Below, piece after piece: positions 1-6,890 of a stretch of DNA of 14,008 bases. The notes beneath the pieces are model-generated. The model saw only the letters and a list, made by a program, of their open reading frames with translations, was not told where the DNA came from and did no database searches. Within the stretch, counting starts at the first letter, position 1, and each line of letters begins with the position of its first letter. The DNA comes from Synergistaceae bacterium. GTDB taxonomy: Bacteria > Synergistota > Synergistia > Synergistales > Synergistaceae. The DNA is taken from contig JAISRP010000124.1 in assembly GCA_031273585.1 (NCBI GenBank), forward strand, positions 1 to 14,008, read 5' to 3'. A program made the translations under genes and the position numbers.

Positions 1-169
1 TTCAAAAATTCAGGCAAAATGAAGAAGGACAACCCGATTGATAACATGAAAACGAAAGGAGGCAAGCTCCATATTCCCGCATTGAATTGTATCAAGAAAT
101 AGAGAGGCCATCACCCATAAACGCCTCACACGTGACGCGACAAACCTCGACCTCAGTATTACCAACAAT
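1..169. other. Left-edge stretch, no confident gene
   Basis: This stretch lies downstream of the tRNA gene and reaches the window edge. One plus-strand frame is open from base 1 to a TAA at 100-102 and could be the last 33 codons of a gene beginning outside the window. Its product is lysine-rich and matches no family I recognise. A GGAGG at 60-64 has no good start codon behind it. I see no clear hairpin terminator for the tRNA. Confidence 0.2.
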
Positions 170-246
170 TGGCGTGCCCGCCGGGATTCGAACCCGGGAC
201 CTTTGGCTCCGGAGGCCAACACTCTATCCAGCTGAGCTACGGACAC
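170..246 (-). tRNA. tRNA-Arg (anticodon CCG)
   Basis: On the minus strand the sequence folds as a complete cloverleaf. The seven-pair acceptor stem joins GTGTCCG and CGGGCAC with one G-U pair. The D-arm contains AGCTCAGCTGGATAGAG. The anticodon stem TTGGC/GCCAA closes the loop CTCCGGA, so the anticodon is CCG, reading CGG arginine codons. The T-arm CCGGG-TTCGAAT-CCCGG is canonical. The discriminator is G and the 3' CCA is encoded (170-172 on the plus strand read TGG). The gene has its own promoter just upstream and lies on the same strand as rnpB. Confidence 0.97.
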
Positions 247-257
247 GCATGAGACGT

Positions 258-286
258 ATCCTATATTCACGCTGGGCCTTCGTCAA
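258..286 (-). promoter_or_regulatory. Promoter of the tRNA-Arg gene
   Basis: On the minus strand a -35 box TTGACG (286-281) and a -10 box TAGGAT (263-258) are separated by exactly 17 bases. The tRNA 5' end is 11 bases downstream of the -10 box, so the leader is very short. This is the best housekeeping-type promoter in the window by box match and spacing. Confidence 0.75.
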
Positions 287-366
287 GGCGTCGCGGCGCA
301 AAAGGGTAAATTTTTTCGGATGCGCGTCTTCGCAAGGGGACGCGTTATGTTCACTCACGATTAAAT

Positions 367-704
367 GGGAAGCATTTCGTAAGCCGGGTTCTGTCGTGTC
401 CAGTCATTTATCTGAGAACCGCCTTGCGGCGATCCATAAGCGATCGTACCCGGGAGTCAGCGGGCCGCCTCGACCTCCCCTATTCGATCTTGCTCCGGGT
501 GGGGTTTGCCAGGCATGCGCGTCGCCGCGCATCCGGTGAGCTCTTACCTCGCCTTTTCACCCTTGCCGGCGGAGCCGGCGGTATTTTTTCTGTGGCACTT
601 TCCTTGGATTCGCACCCACAGGAATTTCTCCTGCACCCTGCCCTTTGGAGCCCGGACTTTCCTCCGCCCCAGCATTGCGGCGGCGACTGGATGAAATACT
701 TCCC
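367..704 (-). ncRNA. rnpB: RNase P RNA, bacterial A-like type
   Basis: This is the catalytic RNA of RNase P, which removes 5' leaders from tRNA precursors. On the minus strand the 5' part contains the conserved GAGGAAAGTCCGGGCTCC. The middle has GTGCCACAGAAAA and GGTAAGAGCTCACCGG, and the 3' end has GACAGAACCCGGCTTAC. All are signatures of the bacterial P-RNA core. The two ends pair as helix P1: bases 702-693 against 378-369, ten pairs with one wobble and extendable by two G-C pairs, which sets the boundaries. The length of about 338 nt is normal. It is divergent from typA. I see no strong promoter boxes upstream, only an A/T-rich TAAAAT near 715-710. Confidence 0.95.
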
Positions 705-753
705 CAAATATTTTAACACATTTGCGGCAGAAATACCGCTTGACAGCAAAATG

Positions 754-762
754 TGGTATGAT
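754..762 (+). promoter_or_regulatory. Probable extended -10 promoter for typA
   Basis: TGGTATGAT is an extended -10 element (TGN followed by TATGAT). A perfect TTGACA sits at 740-745, but only 11 bases separate it from TATGAT, too few for a normal -35/-10 pair. Recognition would therefore rest on the extended -10. The start would lie near base 769, giving a leader of about 50 nt before typA. Confidence 0.45.
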
Positions 763-820
763 TGCACGTCGTCTTCATTAAATTGGCGCAAGTTTCAAAA
801 AAAAGAACGAGGTGACACCA

Positions 821-2698
821 TTGCACGACGCTTCAAAGATTCGCAACGTGGCGATAATCGCTCACATCGACCACGGCAAGACCACTCTGATAGACGCAAT
901 TTTCCGCGCGACCCGTACCTTCAGGGATAATGCCCAGATCGAGGAGCGGGTCATGGACGGGCTTTCGCTGGAGCGGGAGCGCGGCATAACGATAAAGGCC
1001 AAGCACTGCTCGGTCGACTGGAACGGGTATCGGATAAACATCGTGGATACTCCCGGGCACGCGGACTTCTCCGGGGAGGTGGAGCGGGTCCTCTCCATGG
1101 TCGACTCCGTTCTGCTCCTGGTCGACGCCAACGAGGGGCCGATGCCGCAGACGCGGTACGTCCTCATGAGGGCGCTTCGCCTCGGGCTTCGCCCGATAGT
1201 CGTCGTGAACAAGGTTGACAGGCCGAACGCGACGCCGGAGTCCGCGCTCGACAGGACGTTCGACCTCTTCATCGAGCTCGGGGCGAACGACGAGCAGTGC
1301 GACTTCCCTGTGCTTTACGGCTCCGGCCTCAACGGCTGGATGGTGCGCGACCGATCCGAGATAGAGGGCGGGGAGAAGCGGGGTATGCAGGAGCTGTTCG
1401 AGACATTGGTCGAGTTCGTCCCGCCGCCTCGCGTCGAGACGGACAAGCCGCCGCTCATGCAGGTGAGCACCCTCACATGGAGCGACTACCTGGGCCGGAT
1501 CGCCTGCGGGCGAATAACCAGCGGCACGTTTAGGAAGGGAATGCCCCTCGCCGTGACCCACACCAGGTGGAAGGACCACGAGCAGAGCGATTTCGAGATA
1601 ATCTCGCGTTCGAACGAGACGTGCGCCCACCTCTTCATAACGGACGGGCTCGACAGGCACGAGGTCGAGGAGGCTGAGGCGGGGGAGATAGTCTGGTTCT
1701 CCGGGCCGGACGAGATGACGCTGGGCGACACTGTGTCGTCTCCCGAATACGACGGCGCTCCGATGAAGCCGCTGGACATCGAGGAGCCCACCGTGTCGAT
1801 GTTCTTCCTGGTCAACACCGGCCCGTTCGCGGGCGATGAGGGCAACGCGGTGACCTTGAGACAGATAAAGACGCGGCTGGAGCGCGAGACGAGGGTTGAC
1901 CCGGCCCTCCGGATGGAGGACCTGGGCCGCCCCGACGGGGTGAAGGTATCCGGCAGGGGCGAGCTCCACCTAGGCATCCTCATAGAGGAGATGCGGCGCG
2001 AGGGCATGGAGTTCTGCGTCTCACGCCCGGAGGTGATCACGCAGCCGGGCGCCGACGGCGGGATCCTCGAACCAATGGAGGAGCTGATCGTGGACGTTCC
2101 GGAGGAGTACCAGGGGACGGTCATTCAGAAGATCGCGTCCCGGAAGGGCGAGCTTCTGGGCATGGAGAACGGAGGAACCGGGACGATGCGCCTCATCTTC
2201 CGCATACCGACGAGGGGGCTGATCGGGTATCGCGGCGAGTTTCTGACGGATACGAGGGGGCTTGGCATACTGGCCTCCCGCTTCGTTGGCTACGGGCCGT
2301 GGGCAGGCGACGTGGTATCGCGCTCCCGCGGCTCGATGTTCAGCATGGACTCTGGAATCGCCACGAGCTACAGCCTCGAGAACCTTCAGGAGCGGGGCAC
2401 CCTCTTCATAACCCCCGGCGAGAAGATCTACTGCGGCATGGTGGTCGGGGAGAGCGCCCGGCCCAAGGATCTTCCCTGCAACCCGGCCAAGCGCAAACAG
2501 CAGACAAACCACAGGTCTGCCACGAAGGAGGCCACGGTGGTCCTGGACGTCCCGCGCCAGATGACTGTCGAGTCGTCGCTCGAGTGGATAGAGGACGACG
2601 AGCTGGTCGAGGTGACGCCGAAATCCGTCAGAATAAGGAAGGGCATACTGGACCCGAACGAACGGAAGAAGGCCGAGAACAGGGTAAACGCCGCATAA
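821..2698 (+). CDS. typA: Ribosome-associated translational GTPase TypA/BipA
   Basis: TypA/BipA is an EF-G-like GTPase that binds the 70S ribosome and aids large-subunit assembly and stress or cold adaptation. About 625 residues fits the family (about 610). The G-domain motifs are all visible: AHIDHGKTT near residues 14-22, RGITI, DTPGH and NKVD. The TypA-specific C-terminal region is clear, with PTRGLIGYRGEF and, near the end, the signature DDELVEVTPKSVRIRK. Domain order is GTPase, beta-barrel, EF-G-like domains, then the TypA C-terminal domain. The frame can start at GTG 812, but that codon lies inside the ribosome binding site GAGGTG (809-814). TTG at 821, six bases further on, is the better start and gives the usual short N-terminus before the first motif. 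It appears monocistronic, and a palindromic repeat follows the stop. Confidence 0.96.
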   Translation: MHDASKIRNVAIIAHIDHGKTTLIDAIFRATRTFRDNAQIEERVMDGLSLERERGITIKAKHCSVDWNGYRINIVDTPGHADFSGEVERVLSMVDSVLLLVDANEGPMPQTRYVLMRALRLGLRPIVVVNKVDRPNATPESALDRTFDLFIELGANDEQCDFPVLYGSGLNGWMVRDRSEIEGGEKRGMQELFETLVEFVPPPRVETDKPPLMQVSTLTWSDYLGRIACGRITSGTFRKGMPLAVTHTRWKDHEQSDFEIISRSNETCAHLFITDGLDRHEVEEAEAGEIVWFSGPDEMTLGDTVSSPEYDGAPMKPLDIEEPTVSMFFLVNTGPFAGDEGNAVTLRQIKTRLERETRVDPALRMEDLGRPDGVKVSGRGELHLGILIEEMRREGMEFCVSRPEVITQPGADGGILEPMEELIVDVPEEYQGTVIQKIASRKGELLGMENGGTGTMRLIFRIPTRGLIGYRGEFLTDTRGLGILASRFVGYGPWAGDVVSRSRGSMFSMDSGIATSYSLENLQERGTLFITPGEKIYCGMVVGESARPKDLPCNPAKRKQQTNHRSATKEATVVLDVPRQMTVESSLEWIEDDELVEVTPKSVRIRKGILDPNERKKAENRVNAA

Positions 2699-2730
2699 CC
2701 CGCGGGGTAAAAACAAAAAAACTTGACGGA

Positions 2731-2782
2731 GGTCCAGGAGGCACTGCCTCCTGGCGGGGTTTGGGGCAGCGCCCCAAGGTCC
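2731..2782 (+). repeat. Dispersed two-hairpin palindromic repeat, copy 1
   Basis: This 52-base element has two tandem hairpins flanked by GGTCC at both ends (2731-2735 and 2778-2782). Hairpin 1 pairs CCAGGAGGC (2734-2742) with GCCTCCTGG (2746-2754) around ACT, nine perfect pairs. CGGGGT follows, then hairpin 2 pairs TTGGGGC (2761-2767) with GCCCCAA (2771-2777) around AGC. A closely similar element lies inverted at 13290-13340. There is no T-run, so it is not an obvious intrinsic terminator. It sits between typA and the aminotransferase gene and looks like a small non-coding REP-like element; its function is unknown to me. Confidence 0.85.
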
Positions 2783-2859
2783 GCCCCGTAGATTTAGGCA
2801 AACCGGCCGAGTCTTGACGACGGCTGGTTCAGGAACAATTTAACTGGGAGGGCGTTTCA

Positions 2860-4008
2860 ATGTCGGAGATTTTTCTGCCGTATGGTCGCCAGAGCATAAG
2901 CGAGGATGATATAGAGGCGGTAATATCCATCCTGCGGGGCGACTGGCTCACGACCGGGCCCATGGTCGAGAAGTTCGAGGGGGACGTGGCGGACTACGTC
3001 GGAGTCGCCCACGCCGTCTCGTTCTCCAGCGGAACCGCGGCGCTTCACGGGGCGATGCACGCTGCCGGCGTCGCGCCCGGCAGCGCGGCCGTGGCGCCGT
3101 CGCTGACGTTCGCCGCCACCGCCAACTCGGTCATCTACTGCGGGGGAAGGCCTGTTCTGGCCGATATCTCCCCCGATACGCTCTGCCTCGATCCGGGGGC
3201 GGTCGAGGCCGCCGCGGGGCACGTCGCTGAACCGGTCCGGGCGATAGTCCCGGTGAGCTTCGCCGGATACCCGGTAAAAATAACCGATTTCAGGGACGCC
3301 GCAAACCGGCTTGGCGCACTGGTGATAGAGGACGCCTCCCACGCGCTGGGGGCGGAGCGGGGCTTGCACAAGGTCGGGCAGGAGGCTGACATGACGGTGT
3401 TCAGCTTCCACCCGGTCAAGCACATCACGACGGCGGAGGGCGGGATGGTCGTCACGAACTCCGCGGAGCTGGCGAAACGCCTGAGGCTGTTTCGATCTCA
3501 CGGGATCGTAAAGTCGCCCGAGGATTTCGTCCGGGCCTACGCGGGGGCATGGGACAACGACATGGTGGAGCTCGGGTACAATTACCGCCTCACAGACATG
3601 GCGTCTGCGCTGGGCGCGAGCCAGTTGAAGAACATCGATTACTTCGTGATGAGGCGCAAGGAGATCGCAGTGATGTACAGGGAGATGTTGTCGGAGGCGC
3701 CTGACATCGTGCTGCCGCCGGACCATCCCGGGCACTCGTACCACCTGTTCCCTATCTGGGTCGACGGCAGCCGCCGCAAGGACGTATTCGACAGGCTCCG
3801 CGGAAACGGCATAGGAGTGCAGGTCCACTACGTGCCGCTCCACCTTCACACGTACTACAGGGAAAAATTCGCGTTTTTCGAGGGCGATTTTCCCCTCACC
3901 GAGAAATTTTCGTCCGGCGAAATTTCGCTGCCGATATTCCCGGACATGCTCGACGAACATGTCGAGCTCGTGGTGAAGAATCTCGCCCTGGCCCTAGGGG
4001 CGAGGTAG
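2860..4008 (+). CDS. pseC: DegT/DnrJ/EryC1-family PLP aminotransferase, PseC type
   Basis: This is a nucleotide-sugar aminotransferase using pyridoxal phosphate. The closest type I recognise is PseC, which aminates a UDP-4-keto-6-deoxy-AltNAc sugar in pseudaminic acid synthesis. The 382-residue length fits. The N-terminus (PYGRQSISEDDIEAV, then DWLTTGP) is PseC-like. SSGTAALHGAM near residues 56-66 is the cofactor phosphate-binding region. EDASHALGAE near 157-166 contains the PLP-contacting Asp158. FSFHPVKHITTAEGG near 181-195 holds the Schiff-base Lys187, and the C-terminus has GIGVQVHYVPLHLHTYY. The ATG start follows GGGAGG at a seven-base spacing. No other pseudaminic acid genes are in the window, so the exact sugar substrate is inferred. 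A TTGACG at 2814-2819 has no convincing -10 box. The gene converges on the DUF3343 gene, with five bases between stop codons. Confidence 0.85.
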   Translation: MSEIFLPYGRQSISEDDIEAVISILRGDWLTTGPMVEKFEGDVADYVGVAHAVSFSSGTAALHGAMHAAGVAPGSAAVAPSLTFAATANSVIYCGGRPVLADISPDTLCLDPGAVEAAAGHVAEPVRAIVPVSFAGYPVKITDFRDAANRLGALVIEDASHALGAERGLHKVGQEADMTVFSFHPVKHITTAEGGMVVTNSAELAKRLRLFRSHGIVKSPEDFVRAYAGAWDNDMVELGYNYRLTDMASALGASQLKNIDYFVMRRKEIAVMYREMLSEAPDIVLPPDHPGHSYHLFPIWVDGSRRKDVFDRLRGNGIGVQVHYVPLHLHTYYREKFAFFEGDFPLTEKFSSGEISLPIFPDMLDEHVELVVKNLALALGAR

Positions 4009-4017
4009 GCCCCCTAG
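3994..4017. terminator. Hairpin at the convergent pseC/DUF3343 ends
   Basis: CTAGGGG (3994-4000) pairs perfectly with CCCCTAG (4011-4017) and spans both stop codons of the converging genes. Neither strand has a T-run after it, so it may stabilise or pause transcripts rather than act as a standard intrinsic terminator. Confidence 0.3.
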
Positions 4018-4238
4018 ACGTCCTCCAACTCGTGATATGAAGCCACTTCTATCTTTGAGCCGAGAGCGGTCTCCATAACGGCGTCCCTGAGATGGCAGGG
4101 ATACCTGCACGCAAACCCGCAGCTCGTTGAGATCTCACGGGGGACCGGTATTATCCTCACGTCGAAACCCCTCTTTAAACAGATTTTTTCGAATTTCAAC
4201 GCCATATGAGTGGTTTCGAAGGTCGCAAGACAGTGCAA
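4014..4238 (-). CDS. DUF3343 / putative Se/S carrier-like small protein
   Basis: This 74-residue protein matches the DUF3343 family, described as putative selenium/sulfur carrier-like; a precise reaction is not established. The hallmark is VPREISTSCGFACRY (residues about 32-46), with Cys40 in the SCG motif and further cysteines at 44 and 48. The N-terminal TFETTHMALKFEK fits the beginning of the family domain. The frame is open up to ATG 4289, but that codon overlaps the probable -10 box and lacks a ribosome binding site. TTG at 4238 follows GGAGG with seven bases between, and yields the usual family length. I therefore chose TTG. The gene is single, on its own promoter, convergent with pseC and divergent from the ompH gene. 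Confidence 0.85.
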   Translation of the reverse strand: MHCLATFETTHMALKFEKICLKRGFDVRIIPVPREISTSCGFACRYPCHLRDAVMETALGSKIEVASYHELEDV

Positions 4239-4287
4239 GAAAATCCCTCCAGTGATATAATCGGATCCGTTGCGGGACGGCGGCATC

Positions 4288-4317
4288 ATTATAGGCCAGC
4301 CGGCCGGGGCGGACCAA
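4288..4317 (-). promoter_or_regulatory. Promoter of the DUF3343 gene
   Basis: On the minus strand a perfect -10 box TATAAT (4293-4288) lies 18 bases after TTGGTC (4317-4312). Transcription would begin near 4281, about 43 bases before the TTG start. This rules out the upstream ATG codons as the normal start. Confidence 0.6.
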
Positions 4318-4331
4318 TAGGTAATTATACT

Positions 4332-4361
4332 TGGACACCGCGCCGTAATAAGCAGTACAAT
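4332..4361 (+). promoter_or_regulatory. Probable promoter of the ompH/skp gene
   Basis: TGGACA (4332-4337) and TACAAT (4356-4361) are each five-of-six matches to the housekeeping boxes, with an 18-base spacer. The predicted leader is about 70 nt. The -35 boxes of this promoter and of the opposing DUF3343 promoter are about 14 bases apart, so the two transcripts diverge from a shared region. Confidence 0.5.
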
Positions 4362-4440
4362 TTAGATGAACCAGTTTTTTGTCAAGTTGTTCAATATCGC
4401 TACGTAAGATCATGGTGAATCAAAAGGAGGTCTTTGTAAT

Positions 4441-4890
4441 ATGTATGGATTGAAAAAGTTGTCTGGGGTGTGCCTTTTAGCGTCGTTCCTCCTGGTGCTT
4501 GCCTGTGGAATCGCCATGGCTGCCGAGGAGCGCGTCGGCGGCATCGATCCGCAGAGGGTTCTCTTCCAGCACCCGAAGTACGAGCAGACGCTTAAACAGA
4601 TCAAGGACATCGCCGACAACAAGCAGAAAGAGGCCAAGGAGGCCATAGACAAGGAGACGGACAACAACAAGAAGGCCGAGATATTTCAAAATATGCGTAT
4701 AGCAATCGCGGAGGAGGAGCAGAAGCTGATGCAGCCCCTCTTCAAGGACATCGACTTAGCGGTCCGGAGCGTCGCTAACGCCAAGCAGGTGACGGTAGTC
4801 GTTGACAAGACCGCCCTCTTCTACGGCGGCATAGACATCACCGACGACGTCGTGCAGGAACTCAAGAAGAAGAACGCCAGCGGCAGCTAG
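4441..4890 (+). CDS. OmpH/Skp-family periplasmic chaperone
   Basis: This is an exported protein of the OmpH/Skp family, which holds unfolded outer-membrane proteins in the periplasm on their way to the BAM complex. Of 149 residues, the first 27 or so form a signal peptide: basic MYGLKK, a hydrophobic stretch, then a cleavage site after AMA. The mature part begins with a short beta region (IDPQRVLFQHPKYEQ). A long, highly charged helix rich in Lys, Glu and Gln (about residues 40-110) corresponds to the coiled-coil tentacle. A C-terminal VTVVVDKTALFYGG strand completes the body, followed by DITDDVVQEL as in Skp. The start is firm: AAGGAGGT precedes ATG at good spacing. A strong terminator follows, so the gene is probably monocistronic. 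It is the best evidence in the window for an outer membrane. Confidence 0.88.
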   Translation: MYGLKKLSGVCLLASFLLVLACGIAMAAEERVGGIDPQRVLFQHPKYEQTLKQIKDIADNKQKEAKEAIDKETDNNKKAEIFQNMRIAIAEEEQKLMQPLFKDIDLAVRSVANAKQVTVVVDKTALFYGGIDITDDVVQELKKKNASGS

Positions 4891-4917
4891 GCAAAATATT
4901 TTTTATAAACTACGAAG

Positions 4918-4950
4918 AAGCCGGGCGGCCTCGAAGCTCCGCCCGGCTTT
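4918..4950 (+). terminator. Intrinsic terminator after the ompH gene
   Basis: AAGCCGGGCGG (4918-4928) pairs perfectly with CCGCCCGGCTT (4939-4949) around a ten-base loop, eleven pairs in all, followed by a short T-tract. It begins 28 bases after the stop codon. On the other strand the hairpin is followed by T-rich sequence, so it may also stop transcripts running out of recA. Confidence 0.8.
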
Positions 4951-5100
4951 AATGTATCTAACCGTTTATCGTTTATAGCAATTTAACATTAGAAACCTAA
5001 AGGGTAAAGATTGAAAACCTTTGCTGTCACCGCAACCGCCATCGGCAAAATTCCACACGGTTTATTCAATCGGCTATATCCTCGGGGCGGTTCGCGCCCC

Positions 5101-6255
5101 TCACTCCTCCGGCAATGGGACGTCCAGGTCCATGGCTATGGCGCCGTCCTCCAGTTCCCGTATGCTCTCCTCTATCGGGTCATCCGGGAAGGGCGCGGCG
5201 CTCTCCTCCGTTTCCTCCGACTGGAGCACCAGCCCGTTTGCCTCCGCCACGAGCGCCAGCACCTCGCGCTTTATCTCCTCCATCAGCTCCGGGTGATCCT
5301 CCAGGTACTCCGCCGTGCCCTCCTTGCCCTGGGCCAGCGTCTCGCCCTTGTAGGCTATCCACGAGCCCTTCCTCTTGACGACGTTCATGTCGAGGGCCAT
5401 GTCCAGCACCGCCATCGCCTTGGGCACCCCATGCCCGTAGATCAGCGTGGTATGAGCCACCCGGAAGGGCGGCGCCTGCTTGTTCTTCGTGACCTTTATC
5501 TTGAGCTCGTGCCCTATGGGTATATCCCCCTGGCTGACGGTGGCCCCCCTCCTCACCTCTATGCGGACGGAGCTGTAGAACTTGAGCGCCCTGCCTCCTG
5601 TCGTCGTCTCGGAGGGGCCGCTGCTGTAGCCGGTGCTGATCATGGCTCGGAGCTGGTTTATGAATATCACGGTCGTCCTGCTCTTCGAGATGACCGACGT
5701 GAGCCGCCTCAGAGCGTACGACATCAGGCGCGCGTGCAGGCCGACGCTCTTGTTGGGGCCGTCCTCTATCCTTCCGTCGATCTCGCCCTGCGGCGTCAGA
5801 GCCGCGACCGAGTCCACCACTATCAGCTCCACAGCCCCGCTCCGGACGAGCATATCCATTATGTAGAAGGCCTGCTCGCCGCTGTCCGGCTGCGATATGT
5901 ACATGTCGCTCGTGTTGACGCCTATCGCCGCCGCAAGCCCTGGGTCCAGCGCGTGCTCGGCGTCTATGAAGGCGGTGACTCCTCCGCTCCTCTGAGCCTC
6001 TGCTATGATGTGAAGAGCGATCGTCGTCTTGCCGCCCCCCTCCGGACCGTACAGCTCAACGACGCGCCCCCTCGGGACCCCTCCTATGCCCAATGCGACG
6101 TCGAGCGGCAGAACCCCAGTGGGTATGACCTCGATGTTCATGTTCGTCCGCTCGCCCATCTTCATGATTGCCCCGTCGCCGAACTTCTGCTTGATCTCGC
6201 TTATTGCCCTATCCAGTATCTCCTCTTTTGTAACGGACTCTTTCCTCTTGGCCAA
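5101..6255 (-). CDS. recA: Recombinase RecA
   Basis: RecA forms ATP-dependent filaments on single-stranded DNA for strand exchange and SOS signalling. The core is clear: Walker A GPEGGGKTT, VVDSVAALTP (Walker B), FINQLR and ETTTGGRALKF. An acidic C-terminal tail ends in LDVPLPEE. The frame extends to GTG 6288, but TTG at 6255 has GGAGG eight bases upstream and gives 32 residues up to the conserved MGE, the same as in E. coli RecA; I prefer it (384 residues). Walker A has GG where most RecAs have SS. Both DNA-binding loops carry insertions relative to E. coli: about three residues in L1 (GPNKSV replacing SHM) and two in L2 (STGYSSGPS). It is the last gene of the minus-strand train, 95 bases after pncC. 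I saw no LexA-type box or good promoter in that gap. Confidence 0.96.
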   Translation of the reverse strand: MAKRKESVTKEEILDRAISEIKQKFGDGAIMKMGERTNMNIEVIPTGVLPLDVALGIGGVPRGRVVELYGPEGGGKTTIALHIIAEAQRSGGVTAFIDAEHALDPGLAAAIGVNTSDMYISQPDSGEQAFYIMDMLVRSGAVELIVVDSVAALTPQGEIDGRIEDGPNKSVGLHARLMSYALRRLTSVISKSRTTVIFINQLRAMISTGYSSGPSETTTGGRALKFYSSVRIEVRRGATVSQGDIPIGHELKIKVTKNKQAPPFRVAHTTLIYGHGVPKAMAVLDMALDMNVVKRKGSWIAYKGETLAQGKEGTAEYLEDHPELMEEIKREVLALVAEANGLVLQSEETEESAAPFPDDPIEESIRELEDGAIAMDLDVPLPEE

Positions 6256-6350
6256 AGGCTCCACCTCCATATCGAAAAAACGCGCCACATCCGCCGGTTA
6301 CAGGGCCATGCCTGACGGCGCTCCGGCCCTCAGGTCCAGCCGTCAATTTC

Positions 6351-6884
6351 CTAGAGCTCATCGAGCCCCGTCATGATCAGCCTCAGCGCCGAGCGGGCGG
6401 CGCGCAGTTGGACGAGCTCCCTCCCGCACCCGCCGTAAGATCCCCGCCGGAGACTCACCCTGCCGTCGCCGCGGGCCAGGGCGAGCCAGACTGTGCCCAC
6501 CGGTTTCTGTAAACTGCCGCCGGACGGACCGGCTATCCCGGTCACGCTGACTGCCATCGCCGCATCGAACAGCTCCAGAGCGCCCCAGGCCATCTCGGCC
6601 GCGCACTCGCCGCTCACCGCGCCATGCCTCTCGATGGTCTCCGGCGTCACGGACAGGCGCTCTATCTTCGACCTGTCGCTGTAGGCAACCACGCTGCCGG
6701 GGAAAAATTTCGACGCCCCCGGCGCCGCCGCTATGGAACACGCGACGAGCCCCCCCGTGCACGACTCGGCGAACGTGAAGAGATTCCCGTCCCCAGCGAG
6801 GCCCGGGCCGAGCCCGGATGACACCCGCACTATCTCCCGCGCGAGCCGGCCGATCTCCCGGCGCAAAGTTATCGCATCGAACAT
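6351..6884 (-). CDS. pncC: CinA C-terminal-domain protein, nicotinamide-nucleotide amidase (PncC)
   Basis: This is the amidase that converts nicotinamide mononucleotide to nicotinate mononucleotide in NAD salvage. The 177-residue protein consists of the CinA C-terminal domain alone; the N-terminal MoaB-like domain of full CinA is absent. The hallmarks are AESCTGG at residues 39-45, with the expected catalytic Ser41, then VVAYSDRSK, HGAVS, SVTGIAGPSGG and KPVGTVW. ATG at 6884 lies six bases after the pgpA stop with only a weak ribosome binding site (GGGGTG), so translation is probably coupled to pgpA. A cinA gene next to recA is a common bacterial arrangement. Confidence 0.93.
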   Translation of the reverse strand: MFDAITLRREIGRLAREIVRVSSGLGPGLAGDGNLFTFAESCTGGLVACSIAAAPGASKFFPGSVVAYSDRSKIERLSVTPETIERHGAVSGECAAEMAWGALELFDAAMAVSVTGIAGPSGGSLQKPVGTVWLALARGDGRVSLRRGSYGGCGRELVQLRAARSALRLIMTGLDEL

Positions 6885-6890
6885 TCAGCG

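Noticed and set aside
10..270. Minus-strand open frame across the tRNA gene
   Set aside because: Its protein-like part is a translation of the tRNA-Arg sequence itself.
323..344. Hairpin CGCGTC/GACGCG downstream of rnpB as a terminator
   Set aside because: The stem is six pairs with a ten-base loop. On the rnpB strand an A-run, not a T-run, follows it, so it does not look like an intrinsic terminator.
740..762. TTGACA plus TATGAT as a standard promoter for typA
   Set aside because: Only 11 bases separate the boxes; I kept just the extended -10 interpretation.
833..1969. Long open frame on the minus strand opposite typA (378 codons)
   Set aside because: It is antisense to a clear typA gene, shows no family motif, and is Arg/Val/Leu-rich as expected from high-G+C shadow frames.
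5011..6315. Plus-strand open frame of 434 codons opposite recA
   Set aside because: recA on the minus strand is certain; the opposite frame has no recognisable domain and low-complexity Arg/Leu/His composition.
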